A DNA stretch of 64,000 bases, from NCBI RefSeq assembly GCF_009938205.1, contig NZ_AP019654.1, positions 434,001 through 498,000 on the forward strand, given 5' to 3'. The notes beneath the pieces were generated by a model that was not told the origin of the DNA, searched no databases, and was given only the letters and a program-made list of their open reading frames with translations. This stretch comes from Vibrio panuliri (GTDB lineage: Bacteria > Pseudomonadota > Gammaproteobacteria > Enterobacterales > Vibrionaceae). The position numbers and the translations under genes are program-made. This document shows, piece after piece, positions 38,414 to 48,247 of this stretch (position 1 is its first letter; every line of letters begins with the position of its first letter).

Positions 38414-39082
38414 CTATCGACACAGTAGCTTATATTCAGGGTTGAGGATTTTATCCAAAGCCTTCTGATACGAAGCTTCGACCGTTTCTGCCGAGTGAGA
38501 ACGGATGCCGAGATATTCTAAGCGACCATCTTCAATACCATAAACCACACCATGAATTTCCACTTCCTGACCACGCTCCCAAGCATTTTGCATAATGGTT
38601 GAATTACCCAAGTTATATACTTGCTCAGCAACGTTTAGTTCGGACAATTTATCGGCTTTATCCGATTCAGGCATCTGATCTAAGTAGTGGCGATGTTTGA
38701 AGTAAATATCGCGAATATGTAGCAGCCAGTTATTAATCAAACCCAGTTTAGGGTTGTCGATTGCGGCATTTACCCCACCACATCCGTAGTGACCACAGAT
38801 GATAATGTGCTCAATCTTTAGCACATCGACAGCATATTGAACCACAGAAAGGCAGTTGAGGTCGGTATGAATCACAAGATTCGCAACGTTGCGGTGGACG
38901 AATAACTCTCCAGAAAATAGTCCAGTTAATCGTTCTGCTGGAACGCGGCTATCAGAGCAACCTATCCAGAGAAAATCAGGCTTTTGTCCTTTCGCAAGCT
39001 TGGCAAAATATTCCGGTCGTTCAGATTTAATTTCTTCCGACCACTTAGAGTTGTTATCAAATAGCTGTTTGATTTGCGGCAT
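38414..39082 (-). CDS. can: beta-class carbonic anhydrase
   Basis: This enzyme interconverts carbon dioxide and bicarbonate, supplying bicarbonate for carbamoyl phosphate, fatty acid and nucleotide synthesis. The 222-residue product has the zinc ligands of the beta class at C42, H98 and C101 and the D44-R46 dyad in CSDSR. Length and motifs match E. coli Can. I start it at 39082 ([11 protein letters not shown]); the 15-codon upstream extension is not conserved. It is divergent from a SulP permease, which suggests joint work on bicarbonate. Confidence 0.95.
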   Translation of the reverse strand: MPQIKQLFDNNSKWSEEIKSERPEYFAKLAKGQKPDFLWIGCSDSRVPAERLTGLFSGELFVHRNVANLVIHTDLNCLSVVQYAVDVLKIEHIIICGHYGCGGVNAAIDNPKLGLINNWLLHIRDIYFKHRHYLDQMPESDKADKLSELNVAEQVYNLGNSTIMQNAWERGQEVEIHGVVYGIEDGRLEYLGIRSHSAETVEASYQKALDKILNPEYKLLCR

Positions 39083-39323
39083 GGTATTTCGATTATCCCT
39101 AAAGTTTCTAAGCGATAATATACACAATGTTACAAATTCAATCCCGTTAAAAATGCGTCAAGAGATACTCATCTGACGTGTTATCGCAAGAAAAGACATA
39201 AACTTGGCGCCTAACGATGGCGTTGTTGATGTGGAAGCTAGAATGGGCTCCAGTTAACACTTTTAAGTGGCTAGAAACATTTGTTACAGTTAAGCAAAGT
39301 TTTCGCATATTACAGGGAGCAAT

Positions 39324-40997
39324 ATGTTGTTTGGTAAGCGTTTTAAAGACATCAACCTTAAAGGGGATTTATTTGGTGGTGTTACGACCGCGATCATCTC
39401 TCTGCCACTGGCATTGGCGTTCGGTGTCGCTTCAGGCGCAGGCGCTGAAGCTGGTCTATGGGGCGCTATCATGGTGGGACTCTTTGCCGCTTTGTTCGGT
39501 GGTTCATCAACCTTGATATCAGAGCCAACCGGTCCGATGACGGTAATTATGACCGCAGTGCTAACCAGCATGATGGCTAAGTATCCAGAAACAGGGATGG
39601 CGATGACCTTTACCGTCGTGATGATGGCTGGAGCTTTTCAGATCTTACTCGGCACACTTAAGTTGGGTAAATACGTCACTTTGATGCCTTATAGCGTGAT
39701 CTCTGGCTTTATGTCGGGGATAGGTGTGATATTAATTATTCTGCAAATATCGCCATTACTCGGGCATGCCGCGCCTTCTGGTGGGGTGATGGGGACGCTT
39801 ACGGCACTCCCTGAATTACTGAGCAATATTCATTTCTCTGAGCTGTTTTTAGGCGCGCTAACCCTCAGTATTCTATTTTTCTTCCCAGAGCAATACCGTA
39901 AATATGTCCCGGCTCAATTGGTTGCGTTAGTCGTGGTGACATTGCTTTCTGTCGTGCTGTTTGATACCGAATCGATACGTCGAATTGGTGAAATTCCCGC
40001 AGGTTTGCCGTCATTGGTTATGCCTCATATCAATGCAGAGATGTTCACCACCATGGTGATTGATGCCTTAGTACTTGGCACACTCGGTTGTATTGATACT
40101 TTGCTTACCGCGGTAATTGGTGACTCGTTAACACGTAAAGAGCATGATTCTGATAAAGAGTTGCGTGGACAAGGCTTAGCCAACATGATTTCGGGTCTAT
40201 TCGGGGCACTACCGGGTGCTGGGGCAACCATGGGCACCGTGACCAATATCCAAGTGGGAGCGCGTTCGCCACTATCTGGAGTGATTCGTGCTTTAATGTT
40301 GGCGTTAGTGGTATTGGTGGCTGGTGGGCTAACCGAGCCAATTCCAATGGCTGTATTGGCGGGTATTGCCGTTTATGTGGGTTTCAACATTTTAGATTGG
40401 AGCTTTATCCAACGCGCGCACAAAGTCAGCATGCAGGGCATGGCGATCATGTACGGCGTAATGATGCTGACGGTGTTTGTTGATCTCATCGCGGCGGTGG
40501 GGTTAGGGGTCTTTATTTCCAACATCATCATTATTGAACGCCTGAGTCGCGTACAGTCCCGTCATGTTAAAGCGATTAGTGATGCTGATGAAGATGATGT
40601 GCCCCTTACCGAGAGTGAGCGGGGATTACTGGATAAAGCTAATGGAAAGGTGCTGTTCTTTTACCTATCCGGACCGATGATTTTCAGTGTTTCCAAAGCG
40701 ATTTCTCGTCAACACACTAGTATTGCCGACTACGAGGCGATGATCCTCGATTTAACCGACGTTCCCATGATTGATGTTACGGTTGGTTTGGCATTAGAAA
40801 ATGCGATTAATGATGCTCTAGATGCCAATTGTGCAGTCTATTTGCTATGTCCTAACAAGCAAATATGGCAGCAGTTAGAGAAGTTCCATATCCTTGATTT
40901 AGTGCCGATAGAAAACACTTATTCATTTCGTTATGAAGCACTACGGGCTGCGATTAAGCGGGTTGAAGGGAATGATGAGCTTGTTTACTCAATCTAA
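39324..40997 (+). CDS. SulP/SLC26-family anion permease with STAS domain
   Basis: The 557-residue protein has the SulP signature near the N-terminus (LFGGVTTAIISLPLALAFGVASGAG region, about residues 13-37), an otherwise hydrophobic core of 10-14 helices up to about residue 410, and a C-terminal STAS domain (about 435-540: MILDLTDVPMIDVT). SulP members carry sulfate, bicarbonate or dicarboxylates. Divergence from carbonic anhydrase and 241 bases of shared promoter region argue for a BicA-like bicarbonate role, but sulfate cannot be excluded by sequence. GGGAG precedes the ATG. Confidence 0.88.
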   Translation: MLFGKRFKDINLKGDLFGGVTTAIISLPLALAFGVASGAGAEAGLWGAIMVGLFAALFGGSSTLISEPTGPMTVIMTAVLTSMMAKYPETGMAMTFTVVMMAGAFQILLGTLKLGKYVTLMPYSVISGFMSGIGVILIILQISPLLGHAAPSGGVMGTLTALPELLSNIHFSELFLGALTLSILFFFPEQYRKYVPAQLVALVVVTLLSVVLFDTESIRRIGEIPAGLPSLVMPHINAEMFTTMVIDALVLGTLGCIDTLLTAVIGDSLTRKEHDSDKELRGQGLANMISGLFGALPGAGATMGTVTNIQVGARSPLSGVIRALMLALVVLVAGGLTEPIPMAVLAGIAVYVGFNILDWSFIQRAHKVSMQGMAIMYGVMMLTVFVDLIAAVGLGVFISNIIIIERLSRVQSRHVKAISDADEDDVPLTESERGLLDKANGKVLFFYLSGPMIFSVSKAISRQHTSIADYEAMILDLTDVPMIDVTVGLALENAINDALDANCAVYLLCPNKQIWQQLEKFHILDLVPIENTYSFRYEALRAAIKRVEGNDELVYSI

Positions 40998-41014
40998 TTA
41001 GAGCGATGTTATTG

Positions 41015-41046
41015 AACGCCGTGGGTTTATGCTCACGGCGTTTTTG
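41015..41046 (+). terminator. terminator of the SulP gene
   Basis: AACGCCGTG and CACGGCGTT pair over an 9-10-base loop, followed by TTTTG. It lies 17 bases past the stop codon. Confidence 0.88.
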
Positions 41047-41200
41047 TTTATTTCGCTAAGCCATAACAGTCGACGAGAATATTTCGAAAAAAATAGAAAG
41101 GTTTAATTGTAATCATCGTTACTCGACGATAAACTAACTTCAACTGATACATTCAATCGTGATTTTAGGTAATCATGATATCAAACAGATACGAGAAGCT

Positions 41201-42127
41201 ATGTACGCATTAGAAATCGATCAGTTGCGTAAAACCTATGCAGGTGGTTTTGAGGCGCTGAAGGGAATTAGCCTGAATGTTGAGAAAGGGGATTTCTACG
41301 CTTTACTTGGTCCTAACGGAGCGGGTAAGTCGACCACCATCGGTGTGATTTCATCACTGGTCAATAAAACATCGGGTAAGGTCAAAGTGTTCGGCTTTGA
41401 CATTGATACTGATCTTGAACTAGCAAAGCAAAACCTCGGGCTTGTACCGCAAGAGTTCAATTTTAATCAGTTTGAGACGGTCGAACAGATTGTGATGCAA
41501 CAAGCGGGTTACTACGGCGTGTCAAAGTCTTTGGCAAAAGAGCGCGCGCAGAAGTACCTAACTAAGCTTGATTTGTGGGAAAAACGCAAAGAGCGTGCGC
41601 GTAACCTCTCTGGTGGTATGAAGCGTCGCTTGATGATTGCCCGTGCGCTGATGCACGAGCCACAGCTATTGATTCTCGATGAACCAACTGCTGGGGTTGA
41701 TATCGAATTGCGTCGTTCGATGTGGGAGTTTCTCAAAGAGATTAACCAACAGCAGGGCATTACGATTATTTTGACCACCCATTATCTAGAAGAGGCGGAA
41801 ATGCTGTGCCGCAATATTGGCATTATCAATCGTGGTGAACTGATTGAAAATACGTCGATGAAGTCGTTACTCGCGAAACTGCATGTTGAGACGTTTATTC
41901 TAGACATTGAAGGCGAGGGAGAGGTGCCACAACTTGAGCGAGTCGTATCGCAGCGAGTGGTTAATGGCTCTCTAGAGATTGAGGTAGAGAAGACTCAGGG
42001 TCTTAATCCGGTATTCAGTCAGCTAACACAAAGTGGTATTCAAGTGATGTCGATGCGTAACAAAGCCAATCGTTTGGAAGAACTGTTTGTCAGTATTGTT
42101 CAACAACAAACTCGAGGTGAAGGCTAA
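41201..42127 (+). CDS. yadG: ABC-2 exporter ATPase YadG
   Basis: The 308-residue nucleotide-binding protein has Walker A GPNGAGKS at 37-44, the signature LSGGM and Walker B LLILDEPTAGVD, followed by a C-terminal extension seen in the ABC-2 (drug/antibiotic-type) exporter class. The GTG 14 codons upstream is rejected because the family starts MYALEIDQLRKTY. Its stop overlaps the yadH start by one base (TAATG), so the two are coupled. Substrate is unknown. Order after can is as in E. coli. Confidence 0.93.
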   Translation: MYALEIDQLRKTYAGGFEALKGISLNVEKGDFYALLGPNGAGKSTTIGVISSLVNKTSGKVKVFGFDIDTDLELAKQNLGLVPQEFNFNQFETVEQIVMQQAGYYGVSKSLAKERAQKYLTKLDLWEKRKERARNLSGGMKRRLMIARALMHEPQLLILDEPTAGVDIELRRSMWEFLKEINQQQGITIILTTHYLEEAEMLCRNIGIINRGELIENTSMKSLLAKLHVETFILDIEGEGEVPQLERVVSQRVVNGSLEIEVEKTQGLNPVFSQLTQSGIQVMSMRNKANRLEELFVSIVQQQTRGEG

Positions 42128-42897
42128 TGTATCAACTTTACTGGACGGCCTTTTGTAGTTTATTAACTAAAGAGGTGAATCGCTTCACGCGTATTTGGGT
42201 GCAAACCTTAGTTCCTCCCGCGATCACCATGACGCTTTATTTCATTATTTTCGGTAGCTTAATTGGCTCGCGCATTGGTGAAATGAATGGCTTTAGTTAC
42301 ATGGAATATATCGTGCCGGGCTTGATTATGATGTCGGTGATCACCAACTCGTATTCAAATGTTGCTTCGTCATTTTTTAGCTCTAAGTTCCAACGCAATA
42401 TCGAAGAGTTGTTAGTGGCGCCAGTGCCAAACTACGTCATCATATTGGGCTTTGTGATGGGCGGTGTTGTGCGGGGTTTATTGGTGGGTACGATTGTGAC
42501 GTTTGTTTCGTTGCTGTTTGTTGACCTGCAAGTAGAGCATTGGGGAATTATTATTGCTACGGTGTTTATGACCTCAGTTGTGTTCTCGCTTGGCGGATTA
42601 ATCAATGCGGTGTTTGCACGTACCTTTGATGATATTTCGATTATCCCGACATTTGTATTAACACCGCTTACTTATCTAGGTGGGGTGTTTTATTCAATCA
42701 GCTTGTTACCCGAGTTTTGGCAAGGTGTATCGAAAATCAACCCAATCGTCTACATGGTCAATGCTTTCCGCTACGGTTTTCTTGGGGTTTCAGACGTCGG
42801 TATCGGTATGTCATTTGCGGTACTGAGTATCTTTGTGGTTGCTCTGTATGCCGTGGCTCATTATTTAGTGACCAAAGGGATAGGATTGCGTTCGTAG
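42127..42897 (+). CDS. yadH: ABC-2 exporter permease YadH
   Basis: The 256-residue protein has six hydrophobic segments and an ABC-2 permease layout, with a cytoplasmic N-terminus and the conserved PLTYLGGVFYSISLLPEFW region before the last helices. It partners the ATPase encoded directly upstream. The transported substrate has not been established for this family to my knowledge. Confidence 0.93.
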   Translation: MYQLYWTAFCSLLTKEVNRFTRIWVQTLVPPAITMTLYFIIFGSLIGSRIGEMNGFSYMEYIVPGLIMMSVITNSYSNVASSFFSSKFQRNIEELLVAPVPNYVIILGFVMGGVVRGLLVGTIVTFVSLLFVDLQVEHWGIIIATVFMTSVVFSLGGLINAVFARTFDDISIIPTFVLTPLTYLGGVFYSISLLPEFWQGVSKINPIVYMVNAFRYGFLGVSDVGIGMSFAVLSIFVVALYAVAHYLVTKGIGLRS

Positions 42898-42973
42898 CAT
42901 AGCAGAGTGCGGCGCTCCGAGAAGTGTTGCTAGAGAAACGAGATAGAGACTGTTTAGTGCGATTTAAACGCTG

Positions 42974-43006
42974 AAAAAAAGGTTGGCATCGGCCAACCTT
43001 TTTTGT
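42974..43006. terminator. bidirectional terminator between yadH and panC
   Basis: AAAAAAGGTTGGC and GCCAACCTTTTTT arms around a short loop. It serves the convergent yadGH and panBC transcripts. Confidence 0.92.
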
Positions 43007-43045
43007 TTTCTAAGCGAAGCGCAATAAATTCTCGCGGCTTTGCTT

Positions 43046-43927
43046 TTAGCCTTCAGAGCTATCTTCGACAGCTTCACCTGTCATATCAACGGTTTGGTTG
43101 TCGATAAGACGAGCTTTACCAAGGAACGCTGACATTAGAATCACGGCTTGCGTGGTTTCTGCGGTGATCGGCAGTAAGGTGCGAGTATCGCGGATAAAGA
43201 TCTCATCAGGCTGTAAACCCGCAGCACGAAGTTGATCGCTCGCATCTTCAACAATGGATGCGTAATCAACGCGACCACCGCGGATAGCGCTGCTGATCCA
43301 ACGCATAGTGCGAGCTAAAACTGGGGCACGTTGGCGTTCATCAAGCGTCAATAGACCATTACGCGAGCTCATCGCTAGTCCATCCATTTCTCGAACGGTA
43401 GGCACACCGATGATCTCAATGTCCATCGCCATGTCTTCGACCATCTTGCGGATGATTGCCAACTGTTGATAATCTTTTTCGCCAAAGCATGCTACATCAG
43501 GTGTGATGATGTTAAACAGCTTAGTCACGATAGTGGATACACCACGGAAGTGACCCGGACGTGAAGCACCCTCTAGCATGCTGGACAAGCCAGGAACATC
43601 AACAAATGTCTGCTTGTCTAGCCCTTCAGGGTAAATAACATCCGGTGTTGGAGTGAAAACTAAATCAACCCCTTCACCGTTCAGTTTACTGAGATCATCT
43701 TCCAAAGTACGAGGGTAGTTGTTGAGGTCATCGGCACGTTCAAACTGCATTGGGTTAACAAAGATGCTCACCACAACGATATCCGCAACTTCGCGTGCTT
43801 TGCGTGTCAAAGTGAGGTGTCCATCATGCAGATTCCCCATCGTTGGTACGAAAGCGATTTTGCGCCCGTCACGCTTGTACTGTTTGATCTGCTCACGAAG
43901 AGCTGAAATCTCAGTAAATGTTTGCAT
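43046..43927 (-). CDS. panC: pantothenate synthetase
   Basis: PanC condenses pantoate and beta-alanine with ATP to give pantothenate. The 293-residue protein has the HIGH-like motif [11 protein letters not shown] about residue 31 and GEKDYQQL further on. I choose the ATG at 43927 ([11 protein letters not shown]) over the TTG two codons upstream because AGAGGAG is 4-10 bases before it. The start is 11 bases past the panB stop; the binding site overlaps that stop codon, which suggests coupling. panD, the aspartate decarboxylase, is not in this cluster. Confidence 0.95.
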   Translation of the reverse strand: MQTFTEISALREQIKQYKRDGRKIAFVPTMGNLHDGHLTLTRKAREVADIVVVSIFVNPMQFERADDLNNYPRTLEDDLSKLNGEGVDLVFTPTPDVIYPEGLDKQTFVDVPGLSSMLEGASRPGHFRGVSTIVTKLFNIITPDVACFGEKDYQQLAIIRKMVEDMAMDIEIIGVPTVREMDGLAMSSRNGLLTLDERQRAPVLARTMRWISSAIRGGRVDYASIVEDASDQLRAAGLQPDEIFIRDTRTLLPITAETTQAVILMSAFLGKARLIDNQTVDMTGEAVEDSSEG

Positions 43928-43938
43928 GCTCAACTCCT

Positions 43939-44733
43939 CTAGGCAATCGTATGAGCTTCGTCAGGGAAAGCGCCAGTTTCCACATCTTGAATGTATTTTG
44001 TTACTGCTGTGCGCAAATCGCCAGTTTCAGCAAGGAAGTTTTTTGAGAATTTTGGCATGTAGTTAGCCGAAATGCCGAACATATCGTGCATCACGAGAAT
44101 TTGACCGTCCGTGACATTACCCGTACCGATACCAATTACAGGTACATCAAGAACTTCAGTAATACGCGCAGCGAGTTCCGATGGCACGCATTCAAGCAGA
44201 ACGATTTGCGCGCCAGCTTCTTGCAGTGCTAATGCATCACGAACCATACGGTCAGCTTTGTCTTGTTCACGGCCTTGAACCTTGAAGCCACCAAAAATAT
44301 TCACAGATTGTGGTGTTAAGCCTAAATGGGCACAAACTGGTACGGCGCGCTCGGTGAGCATCTTCACGGTATCAACTAACCAATCACCACCTTCGATCTT
44401 AACCATATTGGCACCCGCGCGCATAAGCTTACCAGCGTTCTCACACGCTTGCTCAGGCGTTGCGTAGCTCATAAATGGCATATCAGCCATTAAAAGGCTG
44501 TTCGGGCTACCAGCGCGCACACAGCGCGTGTGGTAAGCAATATCGTCTACAGTCACAGGTAAAGTAGTTGATTCACCTTGTAGAACCATGCCCAGAGAGT
44601 CGCCGACCAATAAAACCGGCATCTCTTGTTGCTCAAACAGTTGAGCAAAGCTTGCGTCGTACGCAGTAGAAGAAGCGAATTTACGACCTTCTTGTTTCCA
44701 CTTCATCAGGTCGTTGATACTGATTTTTTTCAT
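43939..44733 (-). CDS. panB: ketopantoate hydroxymethyltransferase
   Basis: PanB adds a hydroxymethyl group from methylene-tetrahydrofolate to 2-oxoisovalerate in pantothenate synthesis. The 264-residue protein equals E. coli length and shows [19 protein letters not shown] and the VKIEGG motif of the TIM barrel, with metal-binding aspartates in the first two. AAGGAA stands before the ATG. It follows folK by 24 bases and precedes panC. The shared folate link between folK and panB may be coincidental. Confidence 0.96.
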   Translation of the reverse strand: MKKISINDLMKWKQEGRKFASSTAYDASFAQLFEQQEMPVLLVGDSLGMVLQGESTTLPVTVDDIAYHTRCVRAGSPNSLLMADMPFMSYATPEQACENAGKLMRAGANMVKIEGGDWLVDTVKMLTERAVPVCAHLGLTPQSVNIFGGFKVQGREQDKADRMVRDALALQEAGAQIVLLECVPSELAARITEVLDVPVIGIGTGNVTDGQILVMHDMFGISANYMPKFSKNFLAETGDLRTAVTKYIQDVETGAFPDEAHTIA

Positions 44734-44757
44734 GTTTTTTTCCTTACTAGGATCTGG

Positions 44758-45243
44758 CTATGACTGCCAAACGCTGAGCCCATTGCGGTCAACTTGGGTA
44801 AGTAACTGCGTCAGCTCAGTCCCATCAGGGAGAGTTAAATTAGGTGCGATTTCTACGAGCGGATAGAGAACAAATTCACGTTCTTTCATCCCATAATGTG
44901 GGACGACTAGGCGCTCGGAATCGATCACTTCATTGCCATAAAGAATAATATCTAGGTCTAAGGTTCTTGGGCCCCAACGCTCATCTTTACGGACTCGCCC
45001 TTGCTCTAACTCGATCGCTTGAGTGCAATCGAGCAGTTCAAGTGGCGTTAATTCGGTTTTAATCGCCACGACTGCATTGATGTAGTCGGGTTGGTCTTGC
45101 GGCCCCATTGGCGAGCTGCTGTACAACTGTGAAGCCTGGATCAACGCTGACTTTGGCAGCGTTTTCAAAGCATCAATCGCAGCTTTCGCTTGGGCAACAG
45201 GATCGGCAAGGTTACTCCCGACAGCAATATAGGCAGTAATCAT
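44758..45243 (-). CDS. folK: 6-hydroxymethyl-dihydropterin pyrophosphokinase
   Basis: FolK transfers pyrophosphate from ATP to hydroxymethyl-dihydropterin in folate synthesis. The 161-residue protein has the N-terminal AYIAVGSNL, ERWGPRTLDLDI in the middle with the metal-binding DLDI aspartates, and VPHYGMKEREFVL. It overlaps the end of pcnB by 4 bases (ATGA type), as in E. coli, and is probably translated by coupling. Confidence 0.95.
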   Translation of the reverse strand: MITAYIAVGSNLADPVAQAKAAIDALKTLPKSALIQASQLYSSSPMGPQDQPDYINAVVAIKTELTPLELLDCTQAIELEQGRVRKDERWGPRTLDLDIILYGNEVIDSERLVVPHYGMKEREFVLYPLVEIAPNLTLPDGTELTQLLTQVDRNGLSVWQS

Positions 45244-46613
45244 GACTCGCTTTTACTCTTGCGATAGCTGCGTTTTTTATTGCCGCTCTTGCGACGACGG
45301 AAACTTGGTTTGCCTGAGTCAGCGCTGTCTAAGTCATTGACCATCGCTTGACGCATATTGCGACCCGCATTTTGGAATGTGTGCCACCATTTCGCGAGTT
45401 GTTCCGTATCACCACCTTCAATTTCACCACGCATTTCGAGGAAATCAAAACCGGCACGGAACTTATTCAGTTCCATTAAGCGGAATGCACGTTTACCGTT
45501 GCGGCGTGGTAAGCGCATTTGCAGCTGCCAAATTTCACGAATGGTCGCAGTGTGACGGCGGGGAATCGCAATCGAACGAACTTGATCATCAAGAATGTAA
45601 TTGCTTGCTTCCATGACCGCATCGTAATGACAAAGATTACGTGACTCCATCAACTCATCGGCTTTTGCTTGTAGTGGATACCACAACATTGCAGCAAACA
45701 TAAATGCTGGATTGATTCGTTTGCCTTCTTCAACGCGCTGATCGGTTGAATCCAGTACAAGGTCAAGCATTTGCTCTGTTTTCGAGTCGTAACTGTTGGT
45801 GAAAAACTCAGATACAGCAGGGAAAAGTTGCTGGAACAAGTTGTACTCACGCATCAGATGGTACGTTTCTAAGCCATAACCTGTTTGTAGCATTTTTAGG
45901 GATTCTTCGTACAGGCGTGCAGCAGGGATCTCTTTCAGCAGATGAGAAAGAGCCTCAATTGGTGCTGCGGTATCTTCTTCGATATCGAAGTCGAGTTTCA
46001 CGGCAAAACGAACCGCACGTAACATACGTACAGGATCTTCACGATAGCGAGTTTCAGGATCACCAATTAGACGAATGAGCTTGTCTTCTAAGTCTTCAAT
46101 ACCACCCGCGTAATCGTGGATCGCATAATTAGCGATGCTGTAATACATCGCGTTGATGGTGAAGTCTCGACGTTCTGCGTCTTCATCAACGGTACCGTAA
46201 ACGTTGTCACGTAGCAGCATGCCTTCTTTCGATTGCTGCGACACATTTTTACTTGGCTCTTGGTGATGGCCACGGAACGTCGCCACCTCAACAATGTCAC
46301 GGCCAAACATAATGTGCGCTAAGCGGAAGCGGCGACCAATAAGACGACAGTTCTTAAATAGCTGACGAATTTGCTCTGGGGTTGCGTTAGTCGCAATATC
46401 AAAATCTTTTGGGTTTTGCCCTAGCAATAGATCGCGAACACCGCCTCCTACAAGAAAGGCATCAAAGCCTGCACCATGAAGTCGGTAAAGTACCTTCAGC
46501 GCATTATCGCTGATTTGCTTACGCGAAATATTGTGCTCTTGGCGAGTTAAAATGTTGAGAGCGAGCTCCGGAAAGCTGATTGGCTCACTTGGTGTATAGT
46601 CGTTTCTATTCAT
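45240..46613 (-). CDS. pcnB: poly(A) polymerase I
   Basis: PcnB adds 3-prime poly(A) tails to RNA to start its decay and controls plasmid copy number in E. coli. The 457-residue protein has the nucleotidyltransferase signature LVGGGVRDLLLGQNPKDFDIA near residue 54-74, with the catalytic DFD aspartates, then a tRNA-nucleotidyltransferase-like head, and ends in a strongly basic tail (FRRRKSGNKKRSYRKSK), typical of bacterial poly(A) polymerases and absent from CCA-adding enzymes. It follows gluQ by 87 bases and overlaps folK. Confidence 0.95.
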   Translation of the reverse strand: MNRNDYTPSEPISFPELALNILTRQEHNISRKQISDNALKVLYRLHGAGFDAFLVGGGVRDLLLGQNPKDFDIATNATPEQIRQLFKNCRLIGRRFRLAHIMFGRDIVEVATFRGHHQEPSKNVSQQSKEGMLLRDNVYGTVDEDAERRDFTINAMYYSIANYAIHDYAGGIEDLEDKLIRLIGDPETRYREDPVRMLRAVRFAVKLDFDIEEDTAAPIEALSHLLKEIPAARLYEESLKMLQTGYGLETYHLMREYNLFQQLFPAVSEFFTNSYDSKTEQMLDLVLDSTDQRVEEGKRINPAFMFAAMLWYPLQAKADELMESRNLCHYDAVMEASNYILDDQVRSIAIPRRHTATIREIWQLQMRLPRRNGKRAFRLMELNKFRAGFDFLEMRGEIEGGDTEQLAKWWHTFQNAGRNMRQAMVNDLDSADSGKPSFRRRKSGNKKRSYRKSKSES

Positions 46614-46700
46614 GTGCTTTTAGCAAAATGTGGCGGTTAAACCAGCTCTGCTTCCATCTAAATTCTGAGGCTTTAGGGCGAATTTGCGGCTAATAATAGC

Positions 46701-47588
46701 TTACCGAGGGCGATTTGAGAATCTTGGTGTGATCTCGGTTGTGTTTGGTAGTTGGCAAATCTGCCAGTTTTCGACCCCCCAAGCGATAATTTCATCTAAA
46801 TTACCCTGCTCAATATGCGGGTCTAATTGGAAGCCGAGAAAGTGCATCGCTTCTAATAATGCGGGCTTGGGATTGCTATTATCAATGGCCGGAGCGTGGT
46901 TCTGTTTCGACAACTTCTGCCCGTTTTCGTCCAAGGCGAGTGGCAAGTGCAAATAATGGATAGGAGATTGCCCTAACATTTTATACAAACTAATTTGTCT
47001 GCCTGTCGGTTCAATTAAGTCTGCGCCGCGCACTACTTCAGTCACGCCTTGGTCAATATCATCTAGAACCACCGCAAGGTTATAAGCGAATAAACCATCA
47101 CGACGTTTAATAATGAAATCTTCCTCTGCGAGCGGATGAGGAATGGTCAACCGGCCATGTTTTTGGTCAATAAACTCATAAACAGGCTGAGTCATGCGTA
47201 GACGAGTGGCACTCGGGGTATCATTGCTTAACTGTTTGTCTCGACAAGTACCTAGGTAGTAACCACCACTCTCTTTGATCGCTTTTCGGGTACATTGGCA
47301 GTAGTAGGCTTGACCTGAGCTGATCCAAGCATCAATTTGCTGTTGATAAAGGTGGTGTCGCTGGCTCTGATACACCACTTCGCCATCCCATTCGAGCTGG
47401 TATGCTTCGAGAGTGCGCAAGATAAGCTCTGAAGCGCCAGGCATTTCTCGTGGTGGGTCAATATCTTCGATACGAACCAACCATTGGCCTTGATTGGCTT
47501 TAGCTTGAAAGTAACTCCCTAAGGCTGCAATCAGCGAGCCAAAGTGGAGTGGGCCTGAAGGGGAAGGGGCGAAACGACCGATATACAT
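46701..47588 (-). CDS. gluQ: glutamyl-Q tRNA-Asp synthetase
   Basis: GluQ-RS attaches glutamate to queuosine in the anticodon of tRNA-Asp. The 295-residue protein resembles the catalytic half of GluRS with no anticodon-binding domain: GRFAPSPSGPLHFGSL at the N-terminus, a zinc knuckle with CQC and a later cysteine (YLGTCRDK), and KLSKQ as the KMSKS equivalent. An ORF extending 21 codons upstream is rejected since it would cross the dksA terminator. It lies directly downstream of dksA as in E. coli. Confidence 0.93.
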   Translation of the reverse strand: MYIGRFAPSPSGPLHFGSLIAALGSYFQAKANQGQWLVRIEDIDPPREMPGASELILRTLEAYQLEWDGEVVYQSQRHHLYQQQIDAWISSGQAYYCQCTRKAIKESGGYYLGTCRDKQLSNDTPSATRLRMTQPVYEFIDQKHGRLTIPHPLAEEDFIIKRRDGLFAYNLAVVLDDIDQGVTEVVRGADLIEPTGRQISLYKMLGQSPIHYLHLPLALDENGQKLSKQNHAPAIDNSNPKPALLEAMHFLGFQLDPHIEQGNLDEIIAWGVENWQICQLPNTTEITPRFSNRPR

Positions 47589-47621
47589 AACGGGACCGAC
47601 TAAAATGAAACTAATTAAACC

Positions 47622-47650
47622 AAAAAGGGAGCATATACGCTCCCTTTTCA
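47622..47650 (-). terminator. terminator of dksA
   Basis: AAAAGGGAGC and GCTCCCTTTT pair over 6 bases and are followed by T residues. The stem sits between the dksA stop and the gluQ start and would partially stop readthrough into gluQ. Confidence 0.85.
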
Positions 47651-47668
47651 ATAGTCATCTGCAATCAA

Positions 47669-48115
47669 TTAACCTTGCATCTGTCTCTCTTTGATCTCTG
47701 CAAGAGTTTTACAGTCGATACATAGATCAGCCGTTGGACGTGCCTCTAGGCGACGAATGCCAATCTCAATACCGCAAGACTCACAGAAGCCGAAATCATC
47801 ATCTTCCAATTTGTTCAATGTTTTTTCGATCTTCTTGATCAAGCGACGTTCACGGTCACGGTTACGTAGTTCTAGGCTGAATTCTTCTTCCTGAGAAGCA
47901 CGGTCAACGGGATCCGGAAAGTTTGCCGCTTCATCTTGCATATGGTGCACAGTACGCTCTACTTCTTCACGTAGCTGGTTGCGCCAAGCTGTTAAAATCT
48001 TTGTAAAGTGAGCCACTTGCTCAGGTGACATGTATTCTTCACCCGGCTTTTCTTGATATGGCTCAACACCTGCAATGGCTAGGATGCCTAGCGCTTTTTT
48101 CTTCGATTCTGGCAT
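47669..48115 (-). CDS. dksA: RNA polymerase-binding transcription factor DksA
   Basis: DksA enters the RNA polymerase secondary channel and, with ppGpp, redirects transcription during starvation. The 148-residue protein has a long coiled-coil with the functional tip DPVDRA (D68, D71, A73; E. coli D71, D74, A76) and a four-cysteine zinc finger at 111, 114, 132 and 135. AGGAG is 7 bases before the ATG. Order dksA-gluQ-pcnB-folK is that of E. coli. sfsA is 133 bases upstream. Confidence 0.98.
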   Translation of the reverse strand: MPESKKKALGILAIAGVEPYQEKPGEEYMSPEQVAHFTKILTAWRNQLREEVERTVHHMQDEAANFPDPVDRASQEEEFSLELRNRDRERRLIKKIEKTLNKLEDDDFGFCESCGIEIGIRRLEARPTADLCIDCKTLAEIKERQMQG

Positions 48116-48172
48116 GCAGCATCTCCTACTAACACCTAGTCAACTGCTTGAGCAGCTAATTTAAGGCGGGTA

Positions 48173-48201
48173 TCTATAGCAAAAAGAACTTTAGGAGGCA
48201 A
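48173..48201 (-). promoter_or_regulatory. dksA promoter
   Basis: On the minus strand TTGCCT (-35) and TATAGA (-10, 48173-48178) are 17 bases apart, 58 bases before dksA. The inverted repeat CTGCT-CA-AGCAG lies between promoter and start. By-eye assignment. Confidence 0.45.
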
Positions 48202-48247
48202 ATACTGTTGAGTAAAGTTAACGCCAATGTGAAGACTGCATCATTTT

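Noticed and set aside
47589..47651. N-terminal extension of gluQ to 47651
   Set aside because: It crosses the dksA terminator stem, and the family begins with YIGRFAPSPSG, so the shorter start at 47588 is taken.
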